Below are positions 16,168 through 26,680 of a stretch of 64,000 bases of DNA, one piece after another. Source of the stretch: Camellia lanceoleosa (Eukaryota > Streptophyta > Magnoliopsida > Ericales > Theaceae); the NCBI GenBank assembly GCA_025200525.1, contig CM045759.1, forward strand, positions 3,906,001-3,970,000, written 5' to 3'. Under the pieces are notes generated by a model. That model searched no databases, had not been told where the DNA came from, and was given only the letters and a program-made list of their open reading frames with translations. Both the position numbers and the translations under genes were made by a program. Each line of letters begins with the position of its first letter. The stretch's first letter is position 1.

Positions 16168-17712
16168 TCACATCGGAGCTCCCCATGGTGAGGTACTTGG
16201 TCGGATGAAGCCTTTGTCCAGTAGTTCTTGGAGTTGGGTTTTTAGTTCTTTCAATTCTGTCATGGACATGCGGTAAGGGGTCTTCGAGATTGGTTGTGCA
16301 CTAGGTTGGGTTTCAATGGTGAATTCAATTTCTCGGTCAACTGGTGTACCAGGCAGGTCTTTAGGAAATACATCCGAGAATTCTCGAACCACTGGGATTG
16401 CATCAAGTGTGGGGGTCTCTTGTTGAGTATCGATCACATAACAGATACAACTACAACAACCCTTTCTTAGCAGTCGTTGGGCTGTTATGAAGGATATAAT
16501 ACATGGAGGGGGAGAGGCTCCAGTTCCTTCGAAGATAAGCTCGAGTTGGTTTGGTGACCGGAGGAAGACCTTTTTGGCTTCACAATCGATGGAGGCACAG
16601 TTGGTAGCTAACCAATCCATTCCTAAGATCACATCAAAGGTACTAATACAGAGGGGAATCAAATCTACATGTAAGGTTTCACCTTTTAAGGATATAATAC
16701 AAGATTTGTACACATTAGTACTAAGGGCAGAATTTCCAGAAGGAAAAGACACAGATAATACATATCCTAAGGGTTCGGGTGTTAATGCCAACTTGGTAGC
16801 AAAGTGTGGTGCAACAAAAGAATGAGTTGAGCCAGAGTCAAAGAGAACATGGGCTAAGTGACCACAAACAGAAAGTGTACCTGACACGACGTTCTCTGTA
16901 ACTTCTGGGTTTCCAGGTACTAAGGCAAAGGCTCTTCCTTGGCGTTTTTGGTCCTTTCTCACTTCTCCATCATGAAGTTTTGGATTTGGTTCAAAGGGCC
17001 GCCGAAGCTTTGGACAATTTCTCAGCAAATGGCCAACTTGGCCACATTTGAAGCACGCTCCCGTATCTCGACGGCACTGTCCCCAATGAGTCCTTCCACA
17101 GGTAGTGCAAGCTGGAATGGTGTCATCTCTGGGATTTGTAGGACCTTGGTTGCTTAAACTGGTTGAATTGGTTGTGCCTGCATTTATTTTCTTGGGAGGC
17201 GCGACACCGAGCCTTCTGTTATCTCTTTCCCACAATCGTTTCTTCTGGCTTGGTTCCCCGGAACGAAAGGTTTTAATCCCTTTTTCCGCAATGTATGCTC
17301 GATCTACCACCTCTGCATAGTTTGGTAGTTTCAAAACCTCCAACCTGTCTTTAATTTCAGGATCCAATCCTGCTTCAAATTTTCTGGCTTTTCGAGTTTC
17401 GGTGGGGATGACGTATGTCGCGAATCGGGCCAGTTGCGTAAACTTGCTTTCATATTCAGCCACTGTCATGGTTCCTTGCCTTAGATGTATGAATTCCGAC
17501 GCCTTTTGTTCCTGCAGCGAATCTGGAAAGTATTTTCCATAGAATACCTCCAAGAATCTGGCCCAAGTTGCAATATCTTCTTTCGCCAAAGTAAGTAGCC
17601 ACCATTCTTGTGCATCGTCTTTGAAGGTGAATGTGGCAAAAGTCACCTTCTGTCTTTCTGAGCAAGGCAGCGCGCGAAAAATTTTCTCCATATCTCTGAC
17701 CCAAGCCGCCAC
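16168..17712 (-). pseudogene. Chromovirus gag, protease and RT N-terminus
   Basis: A 514-codon frame runs through the retrotrans-gag domain (near residues 10-150, with AQEWWLLTLAKED and LRQGTMTVAEYESKF), a CCHC knuckle CFKCGQVGHLLRNC, the aspartic protease with LFDSGSTHSF, and the start of RT ending at LLDKGFIRPSTSPWGAP, where it stops. It lacks the gag N-terminus, which is in a different frame at 17643-17922. It is the longest surviving frame in the window. Confidence 0.92.
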
Positions 17713-17922
17713 GGTGGGTTTGTCTTTGCCGCCATAAATATGGTAGGTTTCAAGTCCTGGAACTGTTTTATAGTAGTTGGTTCTTCTCGTCGTTCAAGCA
17801 ATCCGTTGTTAACGTTGGTTTGTAGGGCTCGCAGAAAACTAGTAACTGTTTTTTCCATGATTTGCTCCATATGGTCAGCACCATTGACAGATGATTCGGT
17901 TCCATTTCCATCATTAGCCATC
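17643..17922 (-). pseudogene. Chromovirus gag N-terminus
   Basis: The frame starts at an ATG (minus strand, 17922) with MANDGNGTESSV, and runs to the point where gag continues in the frame of 16168-17712. A frameshift around 17700-17720 separates them. Confidence 0.75.
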
Positions 17923-18316
17923 ACTACAAGGTGAAAATGGTTAGTGGACTTTTTTTTTTTTTTTTCGAATCAATTATTATCGTAATATTATATCTATGAT
18001 TCATAACGATATCATAACGACATATACATACATTACTTACATAATACCGGTTTTACTTATATAAGAACAAGATACAAGTACGACATACTTAGATAACGGT
18101 TAGGTGTTAGTGTCTAATCCTACTGATACAAAATTGGATTAGGCTAATCACCGTCAGGTCATAAAAGGATCATCTAGAAGGGGCTGTTAGGCCACCACCA
18201 TGAGAACTGACTCCGGAATACTGGCCCATGGAATAACTCTGCAAACTCACTCTGCATGAGGGATTCGAATTCCCACCCACTGTGTTCTATCCCAAAACAA
18301 CTCCACACCACCTGAA

Positions 18317-18790
18317 CTATGTAGATAGGAGCACCGTGATCATAACCCCAAAATTCTCGTCCGGTAATTCGTACCGTACCTCCAAGTATAATGCATTATT
18401 AGTGAAGTCCACAGCTGAGGTATGGACAATATGCTGTGGAGGGGTTGTCGTGGTGCGGATATGGCTGCTAGGATATGCGTGTCCCCTCCGTTCTGCAAAG
18501 CTTAGAGGTAGAGGTGCGACCAGAAAATGCGGCTGTTCTAAGTCCAGAGCAAGGCCAATGACGCGGGTCGGCCCTATATATCTCTCACGAGTGCTGCCTC
18601 GGCTAAGTCTCCAAAATAAGAAATCCTTATCGAGGTCGGCCTGCAAATACACGGGTCGTCCCATGAGTCGGTCTAGCGCGGGGTGGGCTTGCCTAACAAG
18701 ACTCTCCGAATCACCCCAGCCCTCTAATAAGTTTGGGACAAGATGAACTCCTGGGGGCTCGAACCAAAACAACTCCATGAGATTAGCCAT
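18317..18790 (-). CDS. Intact 157-aa leader ORF of the chromovirus, function unknown
   Basis: This ATG-to-stop frame lies between the 5' LTR and gag, on the same strand as gag and about 395 bases upstream of the gag ATG. I do not recognise it. The product starts MANLMELFWFEPPGVH. It contains an acidic and Arg-rich central part with WRLSRGSTRERYIGPTRV, and a C-terminal half with IRTTTTPPQHIVHTSAVDF and LYLEVRYELPDENFGVM. No membrane segment, zinc knuckle or catalytic motif is evident. It is remarkable for being uninterrupted in an element whose gag-pol is broken many times, and for being richer in GC than the AT-rich DNA on either side. A captured host fragment is the main alternative to an accessory retroelement gene. 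The overlapping plus-strand frame (18282-18746) is probably its shadow. Confidence 0.5.
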   Translation of the reverse strand: MANLMELFWFEPPGVHLVPNLLEGWGDSESLVRQAHPALDRLMGRPVYLQADLDKDFLFWRLSRGSTRERYIGPTRVIGLALDLEQPHFLVAPLPLSFAERRGHAYPSSHIRTTTTPPQHIVHTSAVDFTNNALYLEVRYELPDENFGVMITVLLST

Positions 18791-19294
18791 TTCCTACAAC
18801 ACAGAAAAACTTAGCCTAGACATCGTAACATGATTTACTTGTGTTAGACATATCACCTAATATCAAATAACACAAATATTTATTTATTTATTTATTTATT
18901 ATTATTTTTTTTACATAATTGATATTTGTATCATAATGGTGTAACTTTGGTATCTCAAAAATATTAGCCACAACTTTAAAGTAATAAAATCAAAAATTTA
19001 TCCTAAATTTCATATTATTTTTTTTTTCATATAATTTGTTCCTATCACTATCACTCATCAGCACTGCGTTCGCCACATCAATTTGTTCCAACTAGCCAGT
19101 TGTTTTTTTTAAATATAATATATATATATATATATATTTTTTCAGATTATATATATATATATATTTGCAATTTTGATAGTGTGAATTTCAATTAATGTAA
19201 ATAAAATTAATGTGAATAATCGTACAAAAAATTTAAAAAAAACACGTATAACATTTTATTTTCTGTAATAAGGAGCAAAACATTTAGTGAATTT
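18791..19294. other. AT-rich part of the chromovirus leader, no primer-binding site seen
   Basis: It holds ATTT and TA microsatellites (about 18880-18905 and 19120-19165) and no gene. The primer-binding site expected next to the 5' LTR for Tekay elements (complement of initiator tRNA-Met) is not visible. The final 26 bases repeat the sequence flanking the other LTR. Confidence 0.6.
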
Positions 19295-20795
19295 TGTCAC
19301 GACCCAAACCCGGTACCCAAAGGCTTGGCGTCGTAACAAGATAAAAATAAAATAATTCAAATAATTTTGTAGTCGCAGCACGAGCGGATAAATAAAATAA
19401 AATAATTGGGTATCAATTGCTTATTTAAAAGGAAACAAAATATAGTCATTTGAATTTCATTATATTACAAGAGTTCAAAACAAAACAGACATAAATAAAA
19501 AAAAGATTTAAAAAAAACAGCACAGCGATTCATTTTCCATCTTGATCCCGCTAAACCTCGTCACCTGAAAAGGTAACAGCTATAAGCACATAGCAGAGTG
19601 AGAAATATTATACTGTGAGTATTATGGTACAAAATGGCCATGGATAATTATTTAAATTAAAACATTAACATAATTTGAGTTGAATACACAAATTAATTAA
19701 GTGGCAAAAACTGAAATAAATCACTATAACCACGGTACAGAACAGAACAGAACAGGGGTCACTACGTGACAATCACTACAGGGGTTAATGGATCCATGCC
19801 AAACACGGGACCACAAAGTGGTCAAACAGGGGCCTATGGTTATTTAAGTCCCCCAAGGCATGGGACTCTCGTGGTGATACTTATAGAAAATAATTGTTTA
19901 CAAGGTCAGTGTCAAATAATCTCTAAAATTTAAACAAACATATCCATGTGTTTTAATTTGAACAAATAGAGTTTAGAAAATAATCCACATAATTGAAACA
20001 TTAACCTAACCATAAAACATAATTTATATCAAATAAATTGTGGTAACTCAAAACATTCGTAAAATATATTATGGTAACTTAAGACATGTAGAAAACATAT
20101 TATAATAACTCAAGGTATAATAAAACTCACCTAAAAATTTCCCCTAAATTATTCTGAGCTTGTTCCCGTTTCTAATACTTTCTCTATAACCTGAACTCCT
20201 TAATTGCTTCAGATTTTGTTTTTGGTTTCATGCTACAGCACACCAACTCCTATTTATACATGCAAATGTGTGAGGCCCAAGCCAATTACCACCCACGTGG
20301 ACAATTCTTCTCATGCCACCCAATCTTTCATCTCTCTAAGTTTGACACCTAATTGACACTTGTTTCACCCCTTAGTTTTTCTCTTTTTTTTTTTGTTTTT
20401 TGTTTTCATCTCCATGCTTTTACCAAGGGCAATGGCAGCCACGTTGCTTTCCTTCCTGCCACGTTTTGTTGGTATTTGAGGGGTGAAGCCATCTGTCCCA
20501 TATCAGGAGTCATCTAAATTAATTTGGCTTTAAAAAATTGTTATCACTCATTTGGTGATTCATAATGATTCCTAAAATTACGTATAATTATAAGTTAAGT
20601 TCACGTCTAAAAACCTCACTACCAAATTATAAAACATCACTTACCATTTACTAAAATATTTAATGTGTGGTGTCCCACAAACCATTTAATTGATAAATTC
20701 TCAATTTCCTATTTATTTATTATTATTTATTTATTGATTTATTTATTTTTGAGGTCTATTTATTGAAATTTTAAAAGAAAAATTCGGGTGTCACA
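19295..20795 (-). repeat. 5' LTR of the chromovirus
   Basis: 1501 bp, TGTCACG...GTGTCACA, matching 12026-13523. See the element entry for the missing primer-binding site on its internal side. Confidence 0.9.
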
Positions 20796-23293
20796 AATAT
20801 GTTATATATAAATATTGATTTTATATATATATATAATCAAAATTCAGATTTGGGCAGAGCATTTCGGCTACATTTTCTTCCCAATGAGGATGCTGTCAAG
20901 GCATGCATAGAAATATATCCCAGGCCTGTCTTGTAGGTAATATTTCCCAAGCCAAGAGGAAAAAAAAGATAAAAATAAAATATAAAAATGAAAATAAAAT
21001 AAAATAAAAATAGGCCTCCAAACTCCTACAAATAAGAACACTATTCAAATTTCTTTCATTTCTATACACACGGTTGAGCAAAGAGAAAGAAAGAGAGAAA
21101 GAGTAGAAAACAAAAGAAAAATAGAGGAATATGAGAGGGTGCTTGGTGGTCACAATTTCCAAACTAATTTTGAGAATAGTTTGTAAAAACTCTTGAGGTA
21201 GGAATACTCAACCTCTATCCTCCCTTAGATATTTTTTTTTTACTGAATCTGTATATTAAAAATATGCAAGAGTGTGCATTGTTAATACACACATAGCAAG
21301 AATATCTCAATGCATGTTTACATTTTGATAGAATAATAATTTCATGATTATATGATTTCTATTCCTTTTTGCAAGCATAGATTAGATGGTTTAGCTACTA
21401 ATTTTATCTTCTTATGTGTTCAAATATCCTTCATTATTTGAAATAATCTTGCATGAGAGTAAAATGAGATAAGGTTGGTTCATTTTTACTCGAAATTTAT
21501 ATTTTCTTCATTGTTTCAAATTTTATCGGAGGTAAATCAAAAATATGTTGGTACTGGGAGTGTATATAGGTGTTCTATATACGTGTAAATTTTTATAAAA
21601 TTATTAGATACCATTTTCTTACTAAAATAAATATTTGTCCTAAGTGTTGTTCACAACACAACAGAAACAGTGACTTCAAATAGGTTCAATTTTCTCTACA
21701 AATGGTATTTTTCTGCACGACCACTTGGGAGATATAAGAGTTATCTTTCATTTGTTGCCAATTTCACAAAAAATGGATAAGTCTAAAAGGAGAAATTGTA
21801 GTTTTACTAAAATGAGACAGAATCTGTCCTATTTTCTTAAAAAAATTATTTGACCATCTTCCATTAGTTTTCAGACTTCAAACTCTTCTGAAAATATGTT
21901 CTAAACTCAAATATCTAGCAATCCGTTCTGACCATACCTCTTTTTGACACCGTTTGATGCCCATTTTTATTTTTCAAACTGTAGCTCAGTGTCCCAGAAA
22001 CCAGTTTTCTTCCAAATTTTATTTCTCCATTTTAAAATGGTTTTTAGCCCTAGTATTCTTCGCAAAATATTTTCCTAACTCAATAAACTAGCACTAATTA
22101 AAATATTGTAATAATTGAATTTTGTTTGATATGAGTTTCATTATTTTTAGTCTATAGTGCTAAAAAGAAGAAGCGTGAGGAATTCGTTGAAATTTTGTGA
22201 TGATTCCTAAGACATTTTATAATATTTATTTTGGTTGTCATACGTGATTATGTTGTACTATATAAACCTTATGTCACTATGGTTTGCAAACTAAAACTCG
22301 TACATGCATCAAAATGTGAATTCGACAAAGGAAAGAAACACGAAATTGAACAGATGCATTAAAGTTTAAAAGTGATGGGGTGAGCCCGGTTTAGAGTCTT
22401 GCGCAAGTGAGTTGCGAACCCTAACATGGCACGGGAAGGTATTTTGGCTCTTATCGGTATAGGCGATATAAGGTTGGTGGTGTAGGTGTCACAACATAGA
22501 CCGTTCCCTTGGGGCAGACCATGATGTCACGACTCGGGGTACGTAACCCTGGTGCTTGGGCATCATTGGTAGTTATAGCAAGTAACATTTGAATATTTGA
22601 CCAATGAGAAGTCAGAATTGTCCGTGGCCATTGTTTAGCGATTGAGTGGAAATAGTGCTCCGCGGGGAGTTACTTAGACTTACCTGATAAACTAAACTTA
22701 TGTGAATTTAAAAGAAAAATTGACATTTTCCTTATGATGAATTACTGCTTTCGCTTGCCATTGTTCTTATTATCTATTGTTATTATTTCAACTGATAGCA
22801 TTCATGTTATGTTTATTAAACACTGCTTGTTACTCTATTACTACACATTATTCATTAGCTATGAGTATTGTATTTGGGTAGGTATTTTCAGGTTGTAATA
22901 TCTTATTGAGCTTGTCGCTCATTGGCATTCTCGTTATCCTGGCGTTTTATGCTAGGTACCAAAGAAAACGAAGGAAACACCGAGATCTTGGAAGGCGACA
23001 TTCAATCTTGGTTAGCTTGAAGTGTGCCTAAGTTCCATGAACCCTTTTTTTGAATTTGTTTCTAGTTTTTCTCTAGTTTTCTTTTTTGTATTTGTGTCTT
23101 TCTTTCATATACTAAGACTAAGTCTTAAGCTTTATTGGAGTTGTAATTTAAGAACTTTTAATTTCTGTGTTGTTAATTAATGAATGATGGTAAACTTAGT
23201 GGCGACATTGATGAGGAGTTCTTAATTAAGAAAATTGATTTTAAGTTTTAAATCTTAAATTGACGTCCTCAAATTTTAGGGCGTCACACCTCC

Positions 23294-24360
23294 AGCCCAG
23301 CGCCAACGCCAAGCTCTTTCTAACGCCCTTGCCGGCAGAACTCGCAACCGCAGACACTGAGGTCCTATTTTTTCGCCCATGAGATCCAACCTCAAATTGC
23401 CTTTGCCAAAGAATTCATTTTTGCCCCAGAGTAACTGTTGCTGCTACCTCCGACGACATGGGCCGAACAAAAATTATTCCAGACGATCTCCTCACCGATA
23501 TCCTGGGCATGGTATTGATTAAATTTTCCTCCCTATCCCAATCCCAACCAAAGCCCAAGGCAAAAAGGGTAAAAAGGGCTAGGGCTAAAGCCATCGCCAC
23601 CGAACTCGAATCAGAGGACACAGTGCCAATTTCAAAGTTGGCCGAAATAGAAAAACGTTTAGCCAAAGCAGAGAAGAGGCCCGCCGAGGAAGGATCCTCT
23701 GGGTCGAGGCTCGTATCCGAGGTCTGTTGGATCAGGCTAAGGCTACCAAAGTGGCCGAGGACCGTGCTGAAGTGGCTGAAAATGTTGCTGAGGTCGCTAA
23801 GGCTGAAGCAAATGAGGCTAAGGAGAAGAAGGCACAGGCCTAGATCGAGCTCCAAATAGCGCTTGCCATAAAAGCAGCTGAAATCAAAATGGCCGACAAG
23901 AAGGCTTATGCCGAAGGAACAGCTAACGTTCGTGATGCCTATAAGAAGCAAGTCAATCAGGTATGCAATAAGGGTTACACCCTTGGCTAGATCGCTGCTT
24001 TGAAGGAGTTGGCCATCCGGACGACTCACCTCTTTGGGATGTAGCCGACTTGTCATACCATTTCCTCTTCCTCCAAGCCAATCTGAGGATGAGGGATGCT
24101 GAAGAATCTGCTGGGGCCAAGTCTTCCACTCTGAATGAGCAAGTCCTAGACTTGACTTAGGATGAAGAGGAGGTTGAGGTCCCAAAAAATATCTCTGCTG
24201 AGAAAGCCGCATCTGAGGTCGAGATTGCTTCTGCCAAGAAGAGTCTGAACCAGACCCTTCTTGAGATTGATGCCGAGATAGTGGTTGAGAAAATGGTAGC
24301 TCTACTAACCGAGGCCGACACAATTTGCAATAGCCGAGGTTGAGCAATCCAAAGTTAATG
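23294..24360 (+). pseudogene. Antisense gene of the Tat element, 3' part (coiled-coil region)
   Basis: After the nested insertion the plus-strand frame resumes with AQRQRQALSNALAGRTRNRR. An ATG at 23458 opens a 133-codon frame rich in Lys, Ala and Glu (for example LAEIEKRLAKAEKRPAEEG). Further Ala/Glu/Lys-rich segments up to about 24360 are broken by stops at several places. Charged heptad-like composition suggests a long coiled coil, as in antisense ORF products of Tat elements. The 310-codon minus-strand frame across this region is the shadow of this compositional bias. Confidence 0.65.
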
Positions 24361-25126
24361 CCAATGTTTCCAGTACTTAGGATTTTCTCTTTATATGTAC
24401 TTTTTTCTTAGACAGTTGTAACTTTTTGGCAATTTTAACAATAACAGTTTTATTTTGGTCGATGTGGCCTCTGCTCTGTAATTGAACAAGTTTCCTCCTT
24501 GAATGCATGCTTCTTTTACTTTAAGTTTTTGTATGCTTCTCTTTGTGTATGCTTACTTCACTGCTTCTGTATCTTGCATGTTTCCACACTTGGAATATTT
24601 TTGCAATTTTTTCAAGTATATCTTAACTGTGTAATCACTTTGGGTTGGAACATATCCAACATGTATCTCCTCAGGTGCGCCCTTTAAATGGTTATCTCGA
24701 ACCCACTTACCTCGAAGTTCACCTTTTGTTGTGATCTCGGCCAACGAGCACTTTACAAAAATTCTTTGAATTTCAACAAGTATTACTTCCTTACTTGTAC
24801 TTGTTGTCTTTTAAAACTTCATTCTTCCAACCCCTCCAAGCTTGACATCCTGGTTGGTTATCTTAGGTAACAAATACCTCGGGTATCCCCTGATCTGGTT
24901 ACCTCGGTTGACTTTAACTTGTAAATTGTTGTAAAATTTTTTAACAAGTGTCAAGCCTATTCCTCATTCCTGCTTTTTGCCCCATAATGTGAACCTAAGT
25001 ACTACTTATGTTCACATTAAGCATGCATCTCTTCTCTTTTTTTTTTCTTTTTTTGGCCAAAGTCTGATTCAAACAAATCCTAGCCGAGGTTTTCTACATC
25101 AGTGTCTTTGTTAATCCGACTAGATC
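24361..25126. other. Non-coding spacer between antisense gene and pol
   Basis: AT-rich sequence resembling 3' untranslated DNA of the antisense gene; no supported frame. It leads into the tandem array at 25127. Confidence 0.5.
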
Positions 25127-25345
25127 AAACTTAGTTCAACTCTATCATATGGCGAGTCTAAGTTATTCATCATGTTTTATTCAGAAACATTGCAAACTTA
25201 GTTCAAATCTACCATATGGTAAGTCTAAGTTATTCATCATGTTTCATTCGGAAATATCGCAAACTTAATTCAACTCTACCATATGGTAAGTGTTAATTCA
25301 ACTCTACCCTATGGCAGGTCTAAGTTATTCGTCATGTTTACTATG
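25127..25345. repeat. Tandem repeat, 67-bp unit, about 3.3 copies, in the element's 3' region
   Basis: Units start at 25127, 25194 and 25261, each exactly 67 bases apart, with landmarks AAACTTARTTCAA, CTAYCATATGG and TCTAAGTTATTC. The third unit is truncated internally and a further partial unit follows at about 25292. The array sits between the end of pol and the antisense gene. Short arrays at this place are known in Tat/Ogre elements, where they can seed satellite DNA. Confidence 0.85.
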
Positions 25346-25439
25346 GGAACATCGTCATAAAACTTTCTTAGTCCTATCGCATAAGCTAGGGTTTTATTAA
25401 AACTTCGGCTAATTACATAAATCTCTAAAAAAACAAAAA

Positions 25440-26680
25440 CTAATGATAGAAAAACTTCAAATTGCAAGTGTTCTAGGGTCTTGACAACTCCTTAGCATCA
25501 GTGTCTTCTAGCCGATATGCTCTATTGCCAGCGACCGAGATGATTCGGTAAGGCCCTTCCCAGTTTGGGCCAAGCTTGCCCTCCCTAGGATCCTTCTTAT
25601 TACCGACGACTTTTCTAAGGACGAGGTCCCCAACCTTGAACTCCCTTGGGTTGACATTCTTGTTGTAAGCCCTAGTAAGCTACTGCTGGTATGCCCCCAG
25701 CCGAATTGTTGCTCTCTTCCTTCTTTCGTCCAACAGGTCCAGATCTTGGGCCAAGAATGCCTCGTTGGTCCCATTCTCCACTCCTTGGGTTCTGATTCCA
25801 GGGATGCCGACCTCTAATGGGATGACTGCTTTGGTGCCATATGCCATGACAAAAGAGAACTTCCTAGTTAATCTTCTTGGCGTAGTCCGATATGCCCATA
25901 GCACATTGAGTAATTCCTCCACCCACTTGCCCTTGGCTGCTTCCAGCCTCTTCTTGATCCCATCCAAGATGGTCTTGTTAGATGCTTCTGCCTGACCATT
26001 ACTTTGAGGAAAACTAGGAGTAGAGTAATAGTTCTTAATCTTGTATTTTGCACAAAAGCTCTTAATCAGCTTACTGTCAAACTGAGTGCCATTATTTGTT
26101 ATGATGGCTCTTGGGATCCTAAACCTGGTTATTATGTTCTTCCAGATAAAGTTTTTCACATCAATATCTTGAATCTTCGCAAGAGGTTCAGCCTCTACCC
26201 ACTTTGTAAAGTAGTTTATGGCTACTAGCAAGAACCTTCGCTGTCCAGTTGCCTAGGACAGTGGTCCCACCAGGTCCATGCTCCACTGGGCAAATGGCCA
26301 AGGACTGGATACTAGGTTTAGATTTGTTGATGGCTGATGTATCAAAGTGCAAACCTCTAACACTTCTCACACTTCCTAACATAGGTTTCAGCATCCTTTT
26401 GCATGTGTGGCCACCAGTATCCCCATGATATGGCTCTATGGACAAGTGACCTGCCCCCTACATGGCTTCCACAAACTCTTTCATGGATCTCATATAAAAA
26501 GTCCTCTACTTGAGAGGGATGCACACACTGGAGTAGAGGTCTAATGAAGGATCTTTTGTATAGATGGCCTTCTGTTGACAAGCAGAACCTGGCTGACTTT
26601 AACCTGGTTTTGTGTGCCTCTTTTTGGTCGTTTGGCAGTCTATCTTCTTTGAGGAACACAACGATGGCGTCCATCTAGCT
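25440..26680 (-). pseudogene. Tat-element integrase, degenerate
   Basis: The H2C2 region (HERVCGSHVGGRSLVHRA ... WWPHMQKDAETYVRKCEKC) is at 26357-26674. The catalytic core follows at 25680-26231, from YFTKWVEAEPLAKI through IITNNGTQFDS to FPQSNGQAEASNKTIL, then WAYRTTPR. The second catalytic position reads Asn in place of the usual Asp in the DNGTQF motif. The C-terminal part (LGPNWEGPY-like and LEDTDAKELSRP) continues in shifted frames to about 25440, where a TAG replaces the expected Trp codon. Confidence 0.9.

Larger units (their letters stand above)
12026..20795 (-). mobile_element. Ty3/gypsy chromovirus, Tekay/Del lineage, degenerate
   Basis: Two highly similar LTRs (12026-13523 and 19295-20795) begin TGTCACGACCC and end GGGTGTCACA. 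Between them, on the minus strand, are gag with a CCHC knuckle, protease, RT, RNase H, integrase and a C-terminal chromodomain, the order and makeup of chromoviruses. A purine-rich tract (AAGGAGAGGAGAAA on the minus strand) sits next to the left LTR, marking it as the 3' LTR. Several frameshifts and stops break pol. Two oddities: no tRNA-Met-type primer-binding site is visible beside the right LTR, and the same 26 bases precede both LTRs (12000-12025 and 19269-19294). The flanking pentamers AATTT and AATAT are not an exact target duplication. Confidence 0.88.
11765..23288 (+). mobile_element. Tekay-like solo LTR, itself split by a chromovirus
   Basis: The unit begins TGTAAGAACCTGAATTTTT and ends TTTTAGGGCGTCACA. 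It is flanked by a perfect 5-bp target duplication CCTCC (11760-11764 and 23289-23293) inside the antisense gene. Removing the nested element (12026-20795) leaves about 2.75 kb without coding capacity. I found no second copy of either terminus, so this looks like a solo LTR made by LTR-LTR recombination. The TGTAA..GTCACA ends and a U5-like stretch near 22890-22960 (GAGCTTGTCGCTCAT) fit LTRs of Tekay/Del chromoviruses. The orientation call is tentative. Confidence 0.8.

Noticed and set aside
18230..18275. tRNA T-arm-like GGATTCGAATTCCC in the chromovirus leader
   Set aside because: The arms do not pair as a T stem and no other tRNA parts are nearby.
18282..18746. 154-codon plus-strand open frame
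   Set aside because: Overlaps the 157-aa minus-strand leader ORF; composition looks like a shadow and it is in the wrong sense for the element.
20796..20800. AATAT as target duplication partner of AATTT (12021-12025) for the chromovirus
   Set aside because: One mismatch in five AT-rich bases is not convincing, and the shared 26-bp flank makes the boundary uncertain.
23415..24347. 310-codon minus-strand open frame
   Set aside because: It lies opposite the Lys/Ala/Glu-rich antisense gene; its Leu/Ser-rich product is the usual shadow of such codon bias and has no domain.
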